Assembly: GCF_046546515.1 (NCBI RefSeq)
Contig: NZ_JBKHKJ010000028.1
Span: 9,225 to 73,224 of the forward strand
Direction of reading: 5' to 3'
From: Parasediminibacterium sp046546515
GTDB taxonomy: Bacteria > Bacteroidota > Bacteroidia > Chitinophagales > Chitinophagaceae
DNA length: 64,000 nt
The number at the start of each line of letters is the position of its first letter. Within the stretch, counting starts at the first letter, position 1. The translations under genes were made by a program, and so were the position numbers. Below are positions 33,137 to 42,334 of the stretch, in pieces. Under the pieces are notes generated by a model. The model worked only from the letters and a program-made list of their open reading frames with translations. It did not search any database and had not been told where the DNA came from.

Positions 33137-36100
33137 TTATTTTCTTGTTAAAAATTCATCTGTATTCATAATGTCAAGCGCAAGTGTAGAAAGAGCAGCA
33201 GTGGCTGCTAATTCAGATGGCTGGTTAATAGTGAATTTGCGATAGCCAACATTTAAGAACTGGCTAGCTTTTGCTGGCTCTTTAGAGTAATGCCCCAATT
33301 CTGCTGCATATACATTTTGCAAAACATCCAACTCTTTCCTAGTCGGCTGCCTCCCTGTTAGCATTAGGAATATATAAGAAAATCTTTTCTCATTTTCAAC
33401 ACCAGCATCCTTCATCGATTTTATAGCTAATAGCCTTGCAGCTTCTACAAACTGTGGGTCGTTTAGCAATACCAATGCCTGCAATGGTGAACTCGATATG
33501 GTGCGCTTCACAGTGCAGAAATTCCTGTCGGGCGCATCAAAAATTTGCATGGATGGCCTCACGCTGCTACGCTTTACCACGGTATAGATGCTGCGCCTGT
33601 AAAGCCCTTCCCCATCTTGTTGCAGATATATATAGTGCCACCTTTTGTCGTTCAAAGCATCCCATAAGCCTTCGGGCTGATAAGGATAAACACTTTTACC
33701 GCCAATTTTATCTACTAGCAACCCGCTTACGGCCAAGGCATTGTCCCGTATCATCTCGGCGGGCATCCTATATCGACTGCTTCTTGCAAGCAATTTATTT
33801 TGAGGGTCTTTTGCCAGCAGCTCTTTCGTGATAACTGAACTTTGGCGATAAGTGGCACTCATCAAGATCATTTTTTGTATTGCCTTCGTGTCCCATCCAT
33901 TTTCCCTATAGGTAACTGCTAAATAATCTAACAGTTCTGGGTGGGTGGGCATTTCCCCTTGGTTGCCAAAATCGTCTGTGGTTTTTACTAAACCCCTTCC
34001 AAAAATCAGTTCCCAAATCCGGTTCACGGCCACCCTACCCGTTAATGGATGCTGTGGTAGAAACAGCCAATTTGCCAAACCAAGCCTATTTTGTGGAAAA
34101 TCTTTTGGATAAGGCAAGATAGCATTAGGTGTACTAGGCTGCACTTTGTCGCCATGGCTGTCATACAATCCCCTTTTTAGCACATAAGCCTGCCTTGGTG
34201 TAGGCAAATCGCCCATTACCATCGCTTCTTGTATAGAATCGTACAAGGAAGCCAATTGTTTCCTTGCAATCAACAATGGGCTATTTTCATTCTGTTTTGC
34301 GTGCATGTTGCCAGAAAGTATTTTTTTGCTGTTATACAAAAAAGCTGCTTCCGCTGGTTCAATTTGGTTATTAAAAATCAACAATTCGTCTATCTCACCC
34401 CCTGGCAAAGTTTTGTCTTGAGCCCTTGCCCCTATCGTAAAGCCTTGATAAGGGTAAGGCTGCTTTTGAATGTGCACTTGCGAACGGATGTTTTTTACAA
34501 GATGGTCTATTTCAGTTGTCGTTTGTATTTTCTTCCCATCCAAGAACAAATTAACCCCTGCTGCTTTGCTGCTTCCATCGTAGCTGATAGCTACATGGTA
34601 CCATGTATTGGGTTGCAAAGAATCTTTGCTCAACACACTAATTGCATCATGGGGGAAAGCATGGCTTAGCCTAAAATCCAAATGGTTGTTTTTGAGTATC
34701 AAATCATATCCTTGGTAACCATAACGCCTTGAATCGGAACAATAAAAAACAGTAGCAGCATCATAGTTTTTGGGCAATTTCAACCAAAAGCTCATTGCAA
34801 AAGGCTCGTAGCGTTCAAAGTAACCCACCTTATAGGCAGGCAAATGCACATAGGTTTCGTCATTGTCTTTTAGTTTCAAGCTTTTCCCTGAAATCCCTGT
34901 CCCAGATTCTGTCGATATTGCTTCTGCACTTAGGGAAGGATTAGCAGTGTTTGTAAATACTTTACTGCTATATGGCCCTAAAGGGGATTTCAAATCATAA
35001 GCATCTTTAAATGCTGTACCAGGCTTGATAGACTCGAAATTGAGGGCAGCAACGCATTTTTCTTTCAATCCATTTTCAATATTGGTGTTTGCCAACAGTG
35101 GTTTGTTTGTTGAAGAAGCCTCTAGTTGCTGTATGTAGCCCTTTAAATATTTTATCCTTTGGTCGTCTTCTTTTTTGGTAAGCAATAATGTTGGACCAGG
35201 CAAAATATTGTCATCACCAATATTCGGGTTTGCAGATTCGTTGGTGCTATTAAAAAAAGCTGTCAAGGAGTAATAATCTTTTTGGCTTATTGGGTCATAT
35301 TTGTGGTCATGACATTTTGCACAGCCAATGCTGGTAGCTAATAATGCCTGACCCAAGGTATTTGTTTTGTCCACCACATACTCTACCCTAAATTCCTCGT
35401 CTATAATGCCCGCTTCGGAATTGAGGCGATGGTTCCTGTTGAACCCTGTTGCTAAAATCTGTTCTTGGGTTGCATTGTGCAGCAAATCGCCAGCAAGTTG
35501 CCAAGTAATAAACTTATCAAAAGGCAGGTTTTTGTTATAGGCGTTTATAACCCAATCCCTCCAAGGCGAGGCATCACGGTGCCTATCGTCCAAATACCCA
35601 TAGCTGTCTGCAAAACGGGCCACATCTAGCCAGTATGCTGCCATCCTTTCGCCGTAATGTGGCGATTTTAAATACCCATCCACCATCAATTCGTATGCAT
35701 TGGGGCGGGTGTCATTTACAAAATGATTGATTTCTGCCAATGTAGGTGGCAGCCCAGTAATATCAAAAGCTACACGCCTTATGAGAGTGTATTTATCTGC
35801 CTCAGCCGATGGTTGCAGCCCTTCTTTTTCCAGTCTTTTCAATACAAACTTGTCAATATCGTTCCTTGCCCATCCCTTGTTTTGAACAGAAGGCACATCA
35901 GGTTTTTCTGGCGCCACAAAAGCCCAATGGGGTTTGTATTTTGCGCCTTCCTTCACCCATTTTATCAATATAGCCTTTTCTTGAGGGGTAAGTTGCAGGT
36001 GAGATTCTTTCGTGGGCATTTGATAGTCGGCATCTTCACTTAGTATCCTGTGTATGATTTCGCTTTTGCTTAGGCTGCCAGGCTTGATTGCTTTTAGGCC

Positions 36101-36352
36101 ACTTTCAGTTACTTTGGTATAAGCAAAATCAGCAATATCCAATCTTAAATCCGCCTTTTGTTTTTTTGCATCTGGCCCATGGCAACTAAAGCATTTATCA
36201 GAAAGGATGGGCTTCACGTCAATATTATAGTCCACTTTTTCAGGAACATCTACCATTGCTTGCTCCACATCCTTTGGCAAATCTATTTTATCGCAACCAA
36301 TGAAAAAAAGCGATCCGAGAATAAAAAAATAGAATCGTTTTACTATACCCAT
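33137..36352 (-). CDS. PSCyt1-DUF1549-LamG-DUF1553 lipoprotein
   Basis: A 1071-residue lipoprotein (lipobox FIGC, C20). Domains in order: planctomycete cytochrome PSCyt1 with CFSCH (C54, C57, H58) and PTKESHLQLTPQEKAILIKWV; DUF1549 (about 150-360) containing WLDVARFADSYGYLDD and a second haem-type motif CAKCH; a LamG/concanavalin-like insert (about 470-680; VHLPAYKVGYFERYEPFAMSFW to FTIGARAQDK); DUF1553 (about 740-1010) with NRLGLANWLFLPQHPLTGRVAVNRIWE. It is the first gene of the operon. Such proteins are abundant in Planctomycetes and Verrucomicrobia and are thought to act on surface polysaccharides, though this is not proven. Confidence 0.93.
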   Translation of the reverse strand: MGIVKRFYFFILGSLFFIGCDKIDLPKDVEQAMVDVPEKVDYNIDVKPILSDKCFSCHGPDAKKQKADLRLDIADFAYTKVTESGLKAIKPGSLSKSEIIHRILSEDADYQMPTKESHLQLTPQEKAILIKWVKEGAKYKPHWAFVAPEKPDVPSVQNKGWARNDIDKFVLKRLEKEGLQPSAEADKYTLIRRVAFDITGLPPTLAEINHFVNDTRPNAYELMVDGYLKSPHYGERMAAYWLDVARFADSYGYLDDRHRDASPWRDWVINAYNKNLPFDKFITWQLAGDLLHNATQEQILATGFNRNHRLNSEAGIIDEEFRVEYVVDKTNTLGQALLATSIGCAKCHDHKYDPISQKDYYSLTAFFNSTNESANPNIGDDNILPGPTLLLTKKEDDQRIKYLKGYIQQLEASSTNKPLLANTNIENGLKEKCVAALNFESIKPGTAFKDAYDLKSPLGPYSSKVFTNTANPSLSAEAISTESGTGISGKSLKLKDNDETYVHLPAYKVGYFERYEPFAMSFWLKLPKNYDAATVFYCSDSRRYGYQGYDLILKNNHLDFRLSHAFPHDAISVLSKDSLQPNTWYHVAISYDGSSKAAGVNLFLDGKKIQTTTEIDHLVKNIRSQVHIQKQPYPYQGFTIGARAQDKTLPGGEIDELLIFNNQIEPAEAAFLYNSKKILSGNMHAKQNENSPLLIARKQLASLYDSIQEAMVMGDLPTPRQAYVLKRGLYDSHGDKVQPSTPNAILPYPKDFPQNRLGLANWLFLPQHPLTGRVAVNRIWELIFGRGLVKTTDDFGNQGEMPTHPELLDYLAVTYRENGWDTKAIQKMILMSATYRQSSVITKELLAKDPQNKLLARSSRYRMPAEMIRDNALAVSGLLVDKIGGKSVYPYQPEGLWDALNDKRWHYIYLQQDGEGLYRRSIYTVVKRSSVRPSMQIFDAPDRNFCTVKRTISSSPLQALVLLNDPQFVEAARLLAIKSMKDAGVENEKRFSYIFLMLTGRQPTRKELDVLQNVYAAELGHYSKEPAKASQFLNVGYRKFTINQPSELAATAALSTLALDIMNTDEFLTRK

Positions 36353-36553
36353 ATTACTTAATGTTTATGACAAGAAAAACAGAGAAGGCATTAGTGATTA
36401 TTGGAAATCCCAAAAAAGATATGCCAAATAATCTATCACTATGACGTAACATGTATAGCTTTACTACTTACGAATTACGAAAATTAAATTATAGCAAAAC
36501 TCACTATTTTAATTTTCTGAAATCATACTCCTCGCAAGAATATCATTGTTTTA

Positions 36554-38062
36554 CTAAAAAGATTGATATGCCCCACAATCAGGGCTACTGGAAGGCCTAC
36601 CGATATTCAAAATATCTTTTACGGAGTAATAACCTGCCACTGTGGAACCAAAACCTTTTGCAGAACTAACAGGACTTGTAATAGCTGTATTCAACTGGAA
36701 ATCAAAAGCTCCAGTAGCCACACTTATAAAATTGGGGATACCTCTTGTATTGTTTACAAGGGTTACGCCCTGTATAGACGATGGTGTAATGCTACCATTG
36801 TAAAGTACATTATTAGAATAATAAATATTTACATTATAATAGGCTGGCCCACTTTTGGTATAGCCGTTGTCTATGCACTTACCGCCAGTTTTGGCACAGG
36901 CAATATTATTAGTGAATCTAACATTTTTACTAGCATAAGACGCATCCATTTCGGCGTAGTTAAGTACTTGCCCATTTTCAAAGGTAGTATTGTTGCGTAC
37001 TACCAAATTTTGTGCACTCACCATGTGTATGCCCCCGCCTCCGTTCCGGTAGGAAATATTGTTTTCTATCAAGGTTTCGCCTGTGTAAGCATTGGCAGTG
37101 CTGCCATTCACATCAAAAATATTTACATCGCCAATGATGCCATTACCATCTGTCAATCCGCCAGAAGTGTAACAGTTCACTATCGATTTATTGTTATAGC
37201 AAATATTCCTGCGGATAATCATTTCGTATTTATCGTCTCCAATGGGTGTATGGGCATCAAAATTAAAAGGCACCAAGAAACTGATGCCACTAGCACCATA
37301 AATGGAGTATATAGCACAGTTGTAAACAATATTGTCTTCCACGGTAATATAATCGGAATTTTTGCCACCAATACCAACACATGGGAAATCATGAATAATG
37401 CAGTTAGATATTTTGATATGATGCGAACGGCTATCTGTGGCAATACCACTGCATTGATAGGCAATTTCAGGGTCTTTCCAAACATAGCCCGACAGTGAAT
37501 TGCCATGCGCCAAGTAATAATTGCGTGTATTGACGCCTATGGCATCACCACCAGCCTGTGTTAACGCAGGCCCGCCATAAATACCTTTCATGTCGCCAGC
37601 CACTTCAATGTTTTCAATATTTACATAACTGGTATTTACCAATCCAACGGTATTAAATACATTATAGCCACGGATTACAGTTCTTGGGCCACCAACAGGA
37701 TAGCTGCGTATGGTAATGTTTTTATATGGTTTTCCAGAATTGCAACCAAGTACAACACCTTGGCTTCCTATCCTTTTAAATTCTCCATGGCCAGACATTA
37801 AGTTGATAACATCGCCAGGCTGTGCCAAACTACCCACAACCCTTGGGCTTTTTTTGGGGTGGGCATCGTCTTTGCCACTATTGTTGTCCGAGCCATCTGG
37901 TGCTACATACCATTGAGTGCCAGTGCCTGTGGAGTCTATTGGTACTGGTACTGGTACTGGGGTAGGCGTAACAGGGGTGGCTGGTGGGTTGTCTGTTTTT
38001 TTGCAGGCAAAAACAGTAGCAAATAAAGCTACACTAAATAATAATTTTACGGCAAATTGCAT
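36554..38062 (-). CDS. Right-handed beta-helix lipoprotein
   Basis: A 502-residue protein with lipobox FAC (CKKTDNPPATP after the signal), a proline/valine linker and a parallel beta-helix with repeated short strands (YITVEDNIVYNCAIYSIYG, MIIRRNICYNNKS, TLIENNISYRNGGGGIHMV, NLVVRNNTTFENGQ). The opening WYVAPDGSDNNSGKDDAHPKK is the typical start of Bacteroidota right-handed beta-helix (pectate-lyase-like/DUF1565) proteins. It has no C-terminal sorting domain. The neighbouring upstream gene encodes a close paralogue fused to a T9SS tail. Likely an outer-membrane-anchored polysaccharide lyase or binding protein; catalytic residues were not identified. Confidence 0.88.
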   Translation of the reverse strand: MQFAVKLLFSVALFATVFACKKTDNPPATPVTPTPVPVPVPIDSTGTGTQWYVAPDGSDNNSGKDDAHPKKSPRVVGSLAQPGDVINLMSGHGEFKRIGSQGVVLGCNSGKPYKNITIRSYPVGGPRTVIRGYNVFNTVGLVNTSYVNIENIEVAGDMKGIYGGPALTQAGGDAIGVNTRNYYLAHGNSLSGYVWKDPEIAYQCSGIATDSRSHHIKISNCIIHDFPCVGIGGKNSDYITVEDNIVYNCAIYSIYGASGISFLVPFNFDAHTPIGDDKYEMIIRRNICYNNKSIVNCYTSGGLTDGNGIIGDVNIFDVNGSTANAYTGETLIENNISYRNGGGGIHMVSAQNLVVRNNTTFENGQVLNYAEMDASYASKNVRFTNNIACAKTGGKCIDNGYTKSGPAYYNVNIYYSNNVLYNGSITPSSIQGVTLVNNTRGIPNFISVATGAFDFQLNTAITSPVSSAKGFGSTVAGYYSVKDILNIGRPSSSPDCGAYQSF

Positions 38063-38204
38063 TATTGTTTTATTTAAGCTATTATATGTTACTAATCAGG
38101 CTTATTTTCAATACCCTAATTATCAAGGTATTCGGCCTTTTGGTAAGTAACAGATAGACGCTAAAAACACATCTAAAGTACTATGTTCGTTGTATTTTTC
38201 TTGT

Positions 38205-38273
38205 ATGGCCTTACTCCTCCGCCCCTAAAGGGAGACTTTAGGCCTAGATACCCCCATCCCCTAAAGGGGGTGA
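38205..38273. repeat. CCCCTAAAGGGG-type spacer repeat
   Basis: CTCCGCCCCTAAAGGGAGAC, then CTTTAGG, then CCCCATCCCCTAAAGGGGGT contain two nested CCCCTAAAGGG-type palindromes. A related copy is near 43990-44034. It fills the spacer downstream of the T9SS beta-helix gene and may help terminate transcription. Confidence 0.6.
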
Positions 38274-41200
38274 TTATTGCACCGTTATACTTGACTCATA
38301 AACAACTTGTTTATTGCTGGCCGAACGGATGGTTACTTTGTAAATGCCCTTTGCCAACTGTCTGTTGATGCGCAACTTATTTACAGAACTGCTGCCTGTA
38401 TGTGCTGCTATTCCCTTATGCACCATCTGCCCAAGGCTGTTGTACATGATCACTGTGTATTTGCCTGCCGCAATGTTTTCCAGTTTAAGGTTCAGAACTT
38501 TGCCAACGAGGGGGTTGGGGTATAAGGAACAAGTCATAAGTCGTAAGTCGTAAGTCGTAAGTTTTACCACATTACTATAATTAATTGAACCTTCCACGCT
38601 GGTTGCCTTCACACGATAATAGTTGGTTGCATCAGGTGTTTTGTCGCTATAGCTATAAGTGGCAGAGGCTGTGTTCTTAGCTGCAGCTGTACCTATTCCT
38701 GCGTAAGCTGTACCATCGGTTGATTTCTCTACTGTATAGCTAGTAACTTTATCCTCCCCTACTGTGTTCCAGTTTACTATTGCTATGCTGTCTTTTAATG
38801 TTGCATTTGCAACGATACTTTTCACTGCCAAGACTGAAGGCTTAAACACAATGCTGAACCTGTCTTGGTAAGTTGCGGCTACGACATCGTCTGCCACAAA
38901 ATTGATGGTGTTCAAAGTATTGCCCAATGCCGTGTAGGTTTTCGTATAAGCATCGTATATATATGCCACTAAGCTTCCGCCATCATAAGATGAAGCATCT
39001 ATTTGTAGTTGATAGTTGGCCTTTGCTAATTGTGCTAGCTGTATAAAAATCTGGTCGTCCTTAGTTGCATGCTGCCTGCCGTCTATACACAAATCTTTGC
39101 CAAAGGTGGCTTCCCTTATAAATAGGTTCTCGGAACTGTTGGGCAGTTTGGGTGCATCCTCGTTACCGTTAAAACCATTACTGAACCCATTGTCGAACAA
39201 GATGGTGGCCACGTCCATCTTATAGTAGCTGCCACTACCTTCAGCTTCTTCCCTCAACAAGTCAATAAGTAATTTGCTGTTATAGCCAAATACACTTGTT
39301 AGGTTGCCTGATGCCTTGGCCGCTTCGGTGAAACCCAAAACTGGGTATCTAACCACGCCTTTCTTGTTTTGTATGAATATGGCCTGCCCTGGTTGTATGT
39401 AAGGATTACTAGCTGAGTTGCCCGCACGGTAAGCACCTGTTGCGCCAAGAGTGGGGTCCATATAATAATAGTAGCCTTGTATGCTGTCTTTCCTTAGCAA
39501 ACGCCAGTCAACTGGGCAAACGTAAGGGTTGGTAACTAAGCTAAAACTGCTGTCTGTCAAGTTGTTAAGCCCGTAAGTGCTGCTGGCATAAGTGCTGCCT
39601 GTAACGGTATTGCTAACCCCTGCGGGGCTGTAAGTAACATCGCCTGTAATCAAAGTACCGGATGCACGCAGCCTAGTAGCATTGTACATGAGTAGGCCTA
39701 GCGGCGTGTTGTCTATAGCTGTTGTGTAAAGATTAAAGCTCCTGTCCCCCCTAATCAATAGCCTGTAGCCTTGATATGGGTTCAGTGATAAATAGGTGTT
39801 GGGGATAGTTGCCCATGCGCCTGCTTTGTAGGTGTAGGCTGATTTCACAGCGTTCAGGCTGCTGTCGAAACCCGAGCCGCTATTAATCCTGTTAGGCGTG
39901 TTGGTCATGTTACCTGTTAGGTCTTTATTGCCGCCCGTGATGAATATGCCGTAGCCAGTATTGGTATAGCTGCCATTTTCCTGCCAGGTGTTGAAGAGCG
40001 TGTTAGATGCGTTGTAAACCCCAGGGGCTATGTCCCTGTAAGCACGGTATCCTTTAGGTATAAACCTTTCCACGGTTACCGTGCCGCTGATGCTGCCAGT
40101 ATTGCCGCCAGTGCCAACTGGAGCCAATATGCCGCTATTGGCTATACTATTCGATTTGAACACAACATTACCATTAGTTGTCAATACCCCACTTTGAAGG
40201 GTTAAAACACCTGTTATGTACAGTGTTTGGCTTCCACTGGTTACAGTGGCTCCATTGCTGTTGTTCACAGTAAAATTGGAGACTGTACCAATGCCTGAAA
40301 TGGTTTGTGGTGCTGTTCCCCCCAATATTAGTGTGCCGCTCCCAGCAATAGTGCCATTGTTGGTGAAAGTAGGATTGGTAATAGTTAATGTATTTGACAA
40401 CGTAAATATTGATCCGCTTTTAACCGTAAGGTATGCCACAGAAGTTGCCCCGCCCCACTGGGCTGTGGTTAAATTTCCAGATACTATGGCACTTGAAGCG
40501 GCAGTAGGCAAACCAGCACTCCATGCTGTGCCATTCCATGTAGTGGTACCTGAAGGGATGAAAGATTCATAAGAACCACAATCGGGGTTGCTAACAGACC
40601 TAGTTACATTTAGGATGTCGCTTGTGGAGTAATAACCTGTAGCTGCTGATCCAAAACTCTTTGCTGAACTAACGGGGCTAGTGATGGCGGTATTTAACCG
40701 AAAATCAAATGGTGCAACAGCCACATTTACAAAATTGGGGATGCCTGTTGAATAGTTTATATTGGTTACCCCCTGCATTGATGTTGGTGTGATGCTACCA
40801 TTGTAAAAAATATTATTACTGTAATTGATATTCACATTGTAATACGATGCCCCTCCTGGACTATAGGCATTGTCTATACACTTCCCACCATTTTTGGCGC
40901 AAGCAATATTGTTTGTGTACCGCATGTTTTTACTGCCATACGATGCATCCATTTCGGCATAAGCTAGTACCTGCCCATTTTCAAAAGTAGTGTTGTTGCG
41001 TACCACCACATTTTGGGCGCCAACAGCATGTACCCCACCCCCGCCGTTCCTGTAGGAGATATTGTTTTCTATCAAGGTTTCGCCTGTATAGGAGGAGCCA
41101 GTGTATCCACTAACACCATTTATGTTGACATCTGCAATGATACCATTACCGTCTGACAATGCACCAGTTGTGTAATATATTACCAATCCTTTGTTATTAT

Positions 41201-42056
41201 AGCAAATATTCCTGCGGATAATCATTTCATATACATTGTCGCCTATAGGGCTATGGGCATCGAAATTAGAAGGTGTGAGGAAACTGATGCCGCTACTACC
41301 ATAAATAGAGTAATTTGAACAGTTGTAAACTATATTATCTTCAAAGGTAATATAGTCGGCATTTTTTGCACCAATACCACCACCCGGAAAATCATGAATG
41401 ATGCAATTTGACAATTTGATATGGTGAGAATTGCCGTCAATGCCAATTCCAGATGTTTGATAAGCAATCTCTGGATCCGCCCAAACATAGCCCGACAATG
41501 AATTGCCATGTGCCAAATAATAATTACGCGCATTTGTGCCTACTGTATTGCCACCAGCCTGTGTCAATACAAGCCCACCATAAACACCATTCATATCCCC
41601 AGCAACTTCAATATTGTCAAAAATTAGATAACTAGTATTGTTAAAGCCAACCGTACTAAAAACAGTGTAGCCACGAATAACCGTTTTAACCCCACCAACA
41701 GGATAGCTTCTAATGGTGATAGCATTATTTGCCCGGCCAGAATTGCAAGTAACTAATGTGCCTTGGGGGGGTATCCGTTTAAATTCACCATGCCCAGACA
41801 TTAAATTAATCACATCCCCAGGCTGTGCCAAGCCACCAACTACTCTTGGATTTTTTTTGGGATGGATAACATCCAAGCCGCTATTGTTGTCCGAACCATC
41901 GGGAGCCACATACCATTGGGTACCCGTTCCGGTTGAATCTATACCCAAAAATCTATTTTCCTTATTCAGCGGGGAAACCTCAGGATTCGTTTTTTTAAAC
42001 CCTGTAATAATAGTAAAAAAAGCTATCCAGATAAGTAGTTTAAAAGCAGAGTGCAT
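38274..42056 (-). CDS. Chimeric beta-helix protein with T9SS C-terminal region
   Basis: A 1260-residue secreted protein. Residues about 45-495 are a near-duplicate of the beta-helix lipoprotein encoded next door (same WYVAPDGSDNNSG opening and DCGSYESF end). Residues about 500-1260 match the last 740 residues of the giant adhesin-like protein: TTWNGTAWSAG, LTLQSGVLTTNGNVVFKSN, GDRSFNLY, NPYVCPVDWRLL, an FN3-like VNWNTVGEDKVTSYTVEKS segment, and a T9SS tail with SLYPNPLVGK. The lipobox cysteine of the paralogue is replaced by phenylalanine (GFKKTNPE versus ACKKTDNP). A four-unit heptamer repeat is translated inside the tail. Likely exported to the surface by the type IX system. Confidence 0.88.
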   Translation of the reverse strand: MHSAFKLLIWIAFFTIITGFKKTNPEVSPLNKENRFLGIDSTGTGTQWYVAPDGSDNNSGLDVIHPKKNPRVVGGLAQPGDVINLMSGHGEFKRIPPQGTLVTCNSGRANNAITIRSYPVGGVKTVIRGYTVFSTVGFNNTSYLIFDNIEVAGDMNGVYGGLVLTQAGGNTVGTNARNYYLAHGNSLSGYVWADPEIAYQTSGIGIDGNSHHIKLSNCIIHDFPGGGIGAKNADYITFEDNIVYNCSNYSIYGSSGISFLTPSNFDAHSPIGDNVYEMIIRRNICYNNKGLVIYYTTGALSDGNGIIADVNINGVSGYTGSSYTGETLIENNISYRNGGGGVHAVGAQNVVVRNNTTFENGQVLAYAEMDASYGSKNMRYTNNIACAKNGGKCIDNAYSPGGASYYNVNINYSNNIFYNGSITPTSMQGVTNINYSTGIPNFVNVAVAPFDFRLNTAITSPVSSAKSFGSAATGYYSTSDILNVTRSVSNPDCGSYESFIPSGTTTWNGTAWSAGLPTAASSAIVSGNLTTAQWGGATSVAYLTVKSGSIFTLSNTLTITNPTFTNNGTIAGSGTLILGGTAPQTISGIGTVSNFTVNNSNGATVTSGSQTLYITGVLTLQSGVLTTNGNVVFKSNSIANSGILAPVGTGGNTGSISGTVTVERFIPKGYRAYRDIAPGVYNASNTLFNTWQENGSYTNTGYGIFITGGNKDLTGNMTNTPNRINSGSGFDSSLNAVKSAYTYKAGAWATIPNTYLSLNPYQGYRLLIRGDRSFNLYTTAIDNTPLGLLMYNATRLRASGTLITGDVTYSPAGVSNTVTGSTYASSTYGLNNLTDSSFSLVTNPYVCPVDWRLLRKDSIQGYYYYMDPTLGATGAYRAGNSASNPYIQPGQAIFIQNKKGVVRYPVLGFTEAAKASGNLTSVFGYNSKLLIDLLREEAEGSGSYYKMDVATILFDNGFSNGFNGNEDAPKLPNSSENLFIREATFGKDLCIDGRQHATKDDQIFIQLAQLAKANYQLQIDASSYDGGSLVAYIYDAYTKTYTALGNTLNTINFVADDVVAATYQDRFSIVFKPSVLAVKSIVANATLKDSIAIVNWNTVGEDKVTSYTVEKSTDGTAYAGIGTAAAKNTASATYSYSDKTPDATNYYRVKATSVEGSINYSNVVKLTTYDLRLMTCSLYPNPLVGKVLNLKLENIAAGKYTVIMYNSLGQMVHKGIAAHTGSSSVNKLRINRQLAKGIYKVTIRSASNKQVVYESSITVQ
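38535..38562. repeat. Heptamer array inside the T9SS coding sequence
   Basis: Four 7-bp units, CATAAGT then CGTAAGT three times, encode LTTYDLRLMTC immediately before SLYPNPL. The homologous position in the giant protein reads SVSKGVGVIYSLYPNPV, without this repeat. Confidence 0.85.
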
Positions 42057-42276
42057 GATTTTTTATTTATATGGCAATTAATATATTTCGGCGATAGTGG
42101 ATATTATAGTGGTTTTCGGATCTAGTTTAGTTATCCATTGACAAGCAACATTTGGGGATACGAAAAAAACCGATGTCGTTATTATTGGCTTTTAAATACT
42201 AAAAAACTTCTTCTCTTATCTACAATTTGAAAATTGTACAATCTTTTGTCATGCTACACTTTATTTTGGGTACAAA

Positions 42277-42321
42277 AAAACCCGATGTTTAGGCACTGAA
42301 TGCCTGAAAACATCGGGTTTT
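42277..42321 (-). terminator. Strong rho-independent terminator
   Basis: AAAACCCGATGTTT-AGGCA and TGCCTGAAAACATCGGGTTTT form a stem of about 19 pairs with one small bulge. On the minus strand a run of seven T follows. It lies 13 bases after the stop of the T9SS propeller-like gene. Confidence 0.92.
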
Positions 42322-42334
42322 GATACTATTATTT

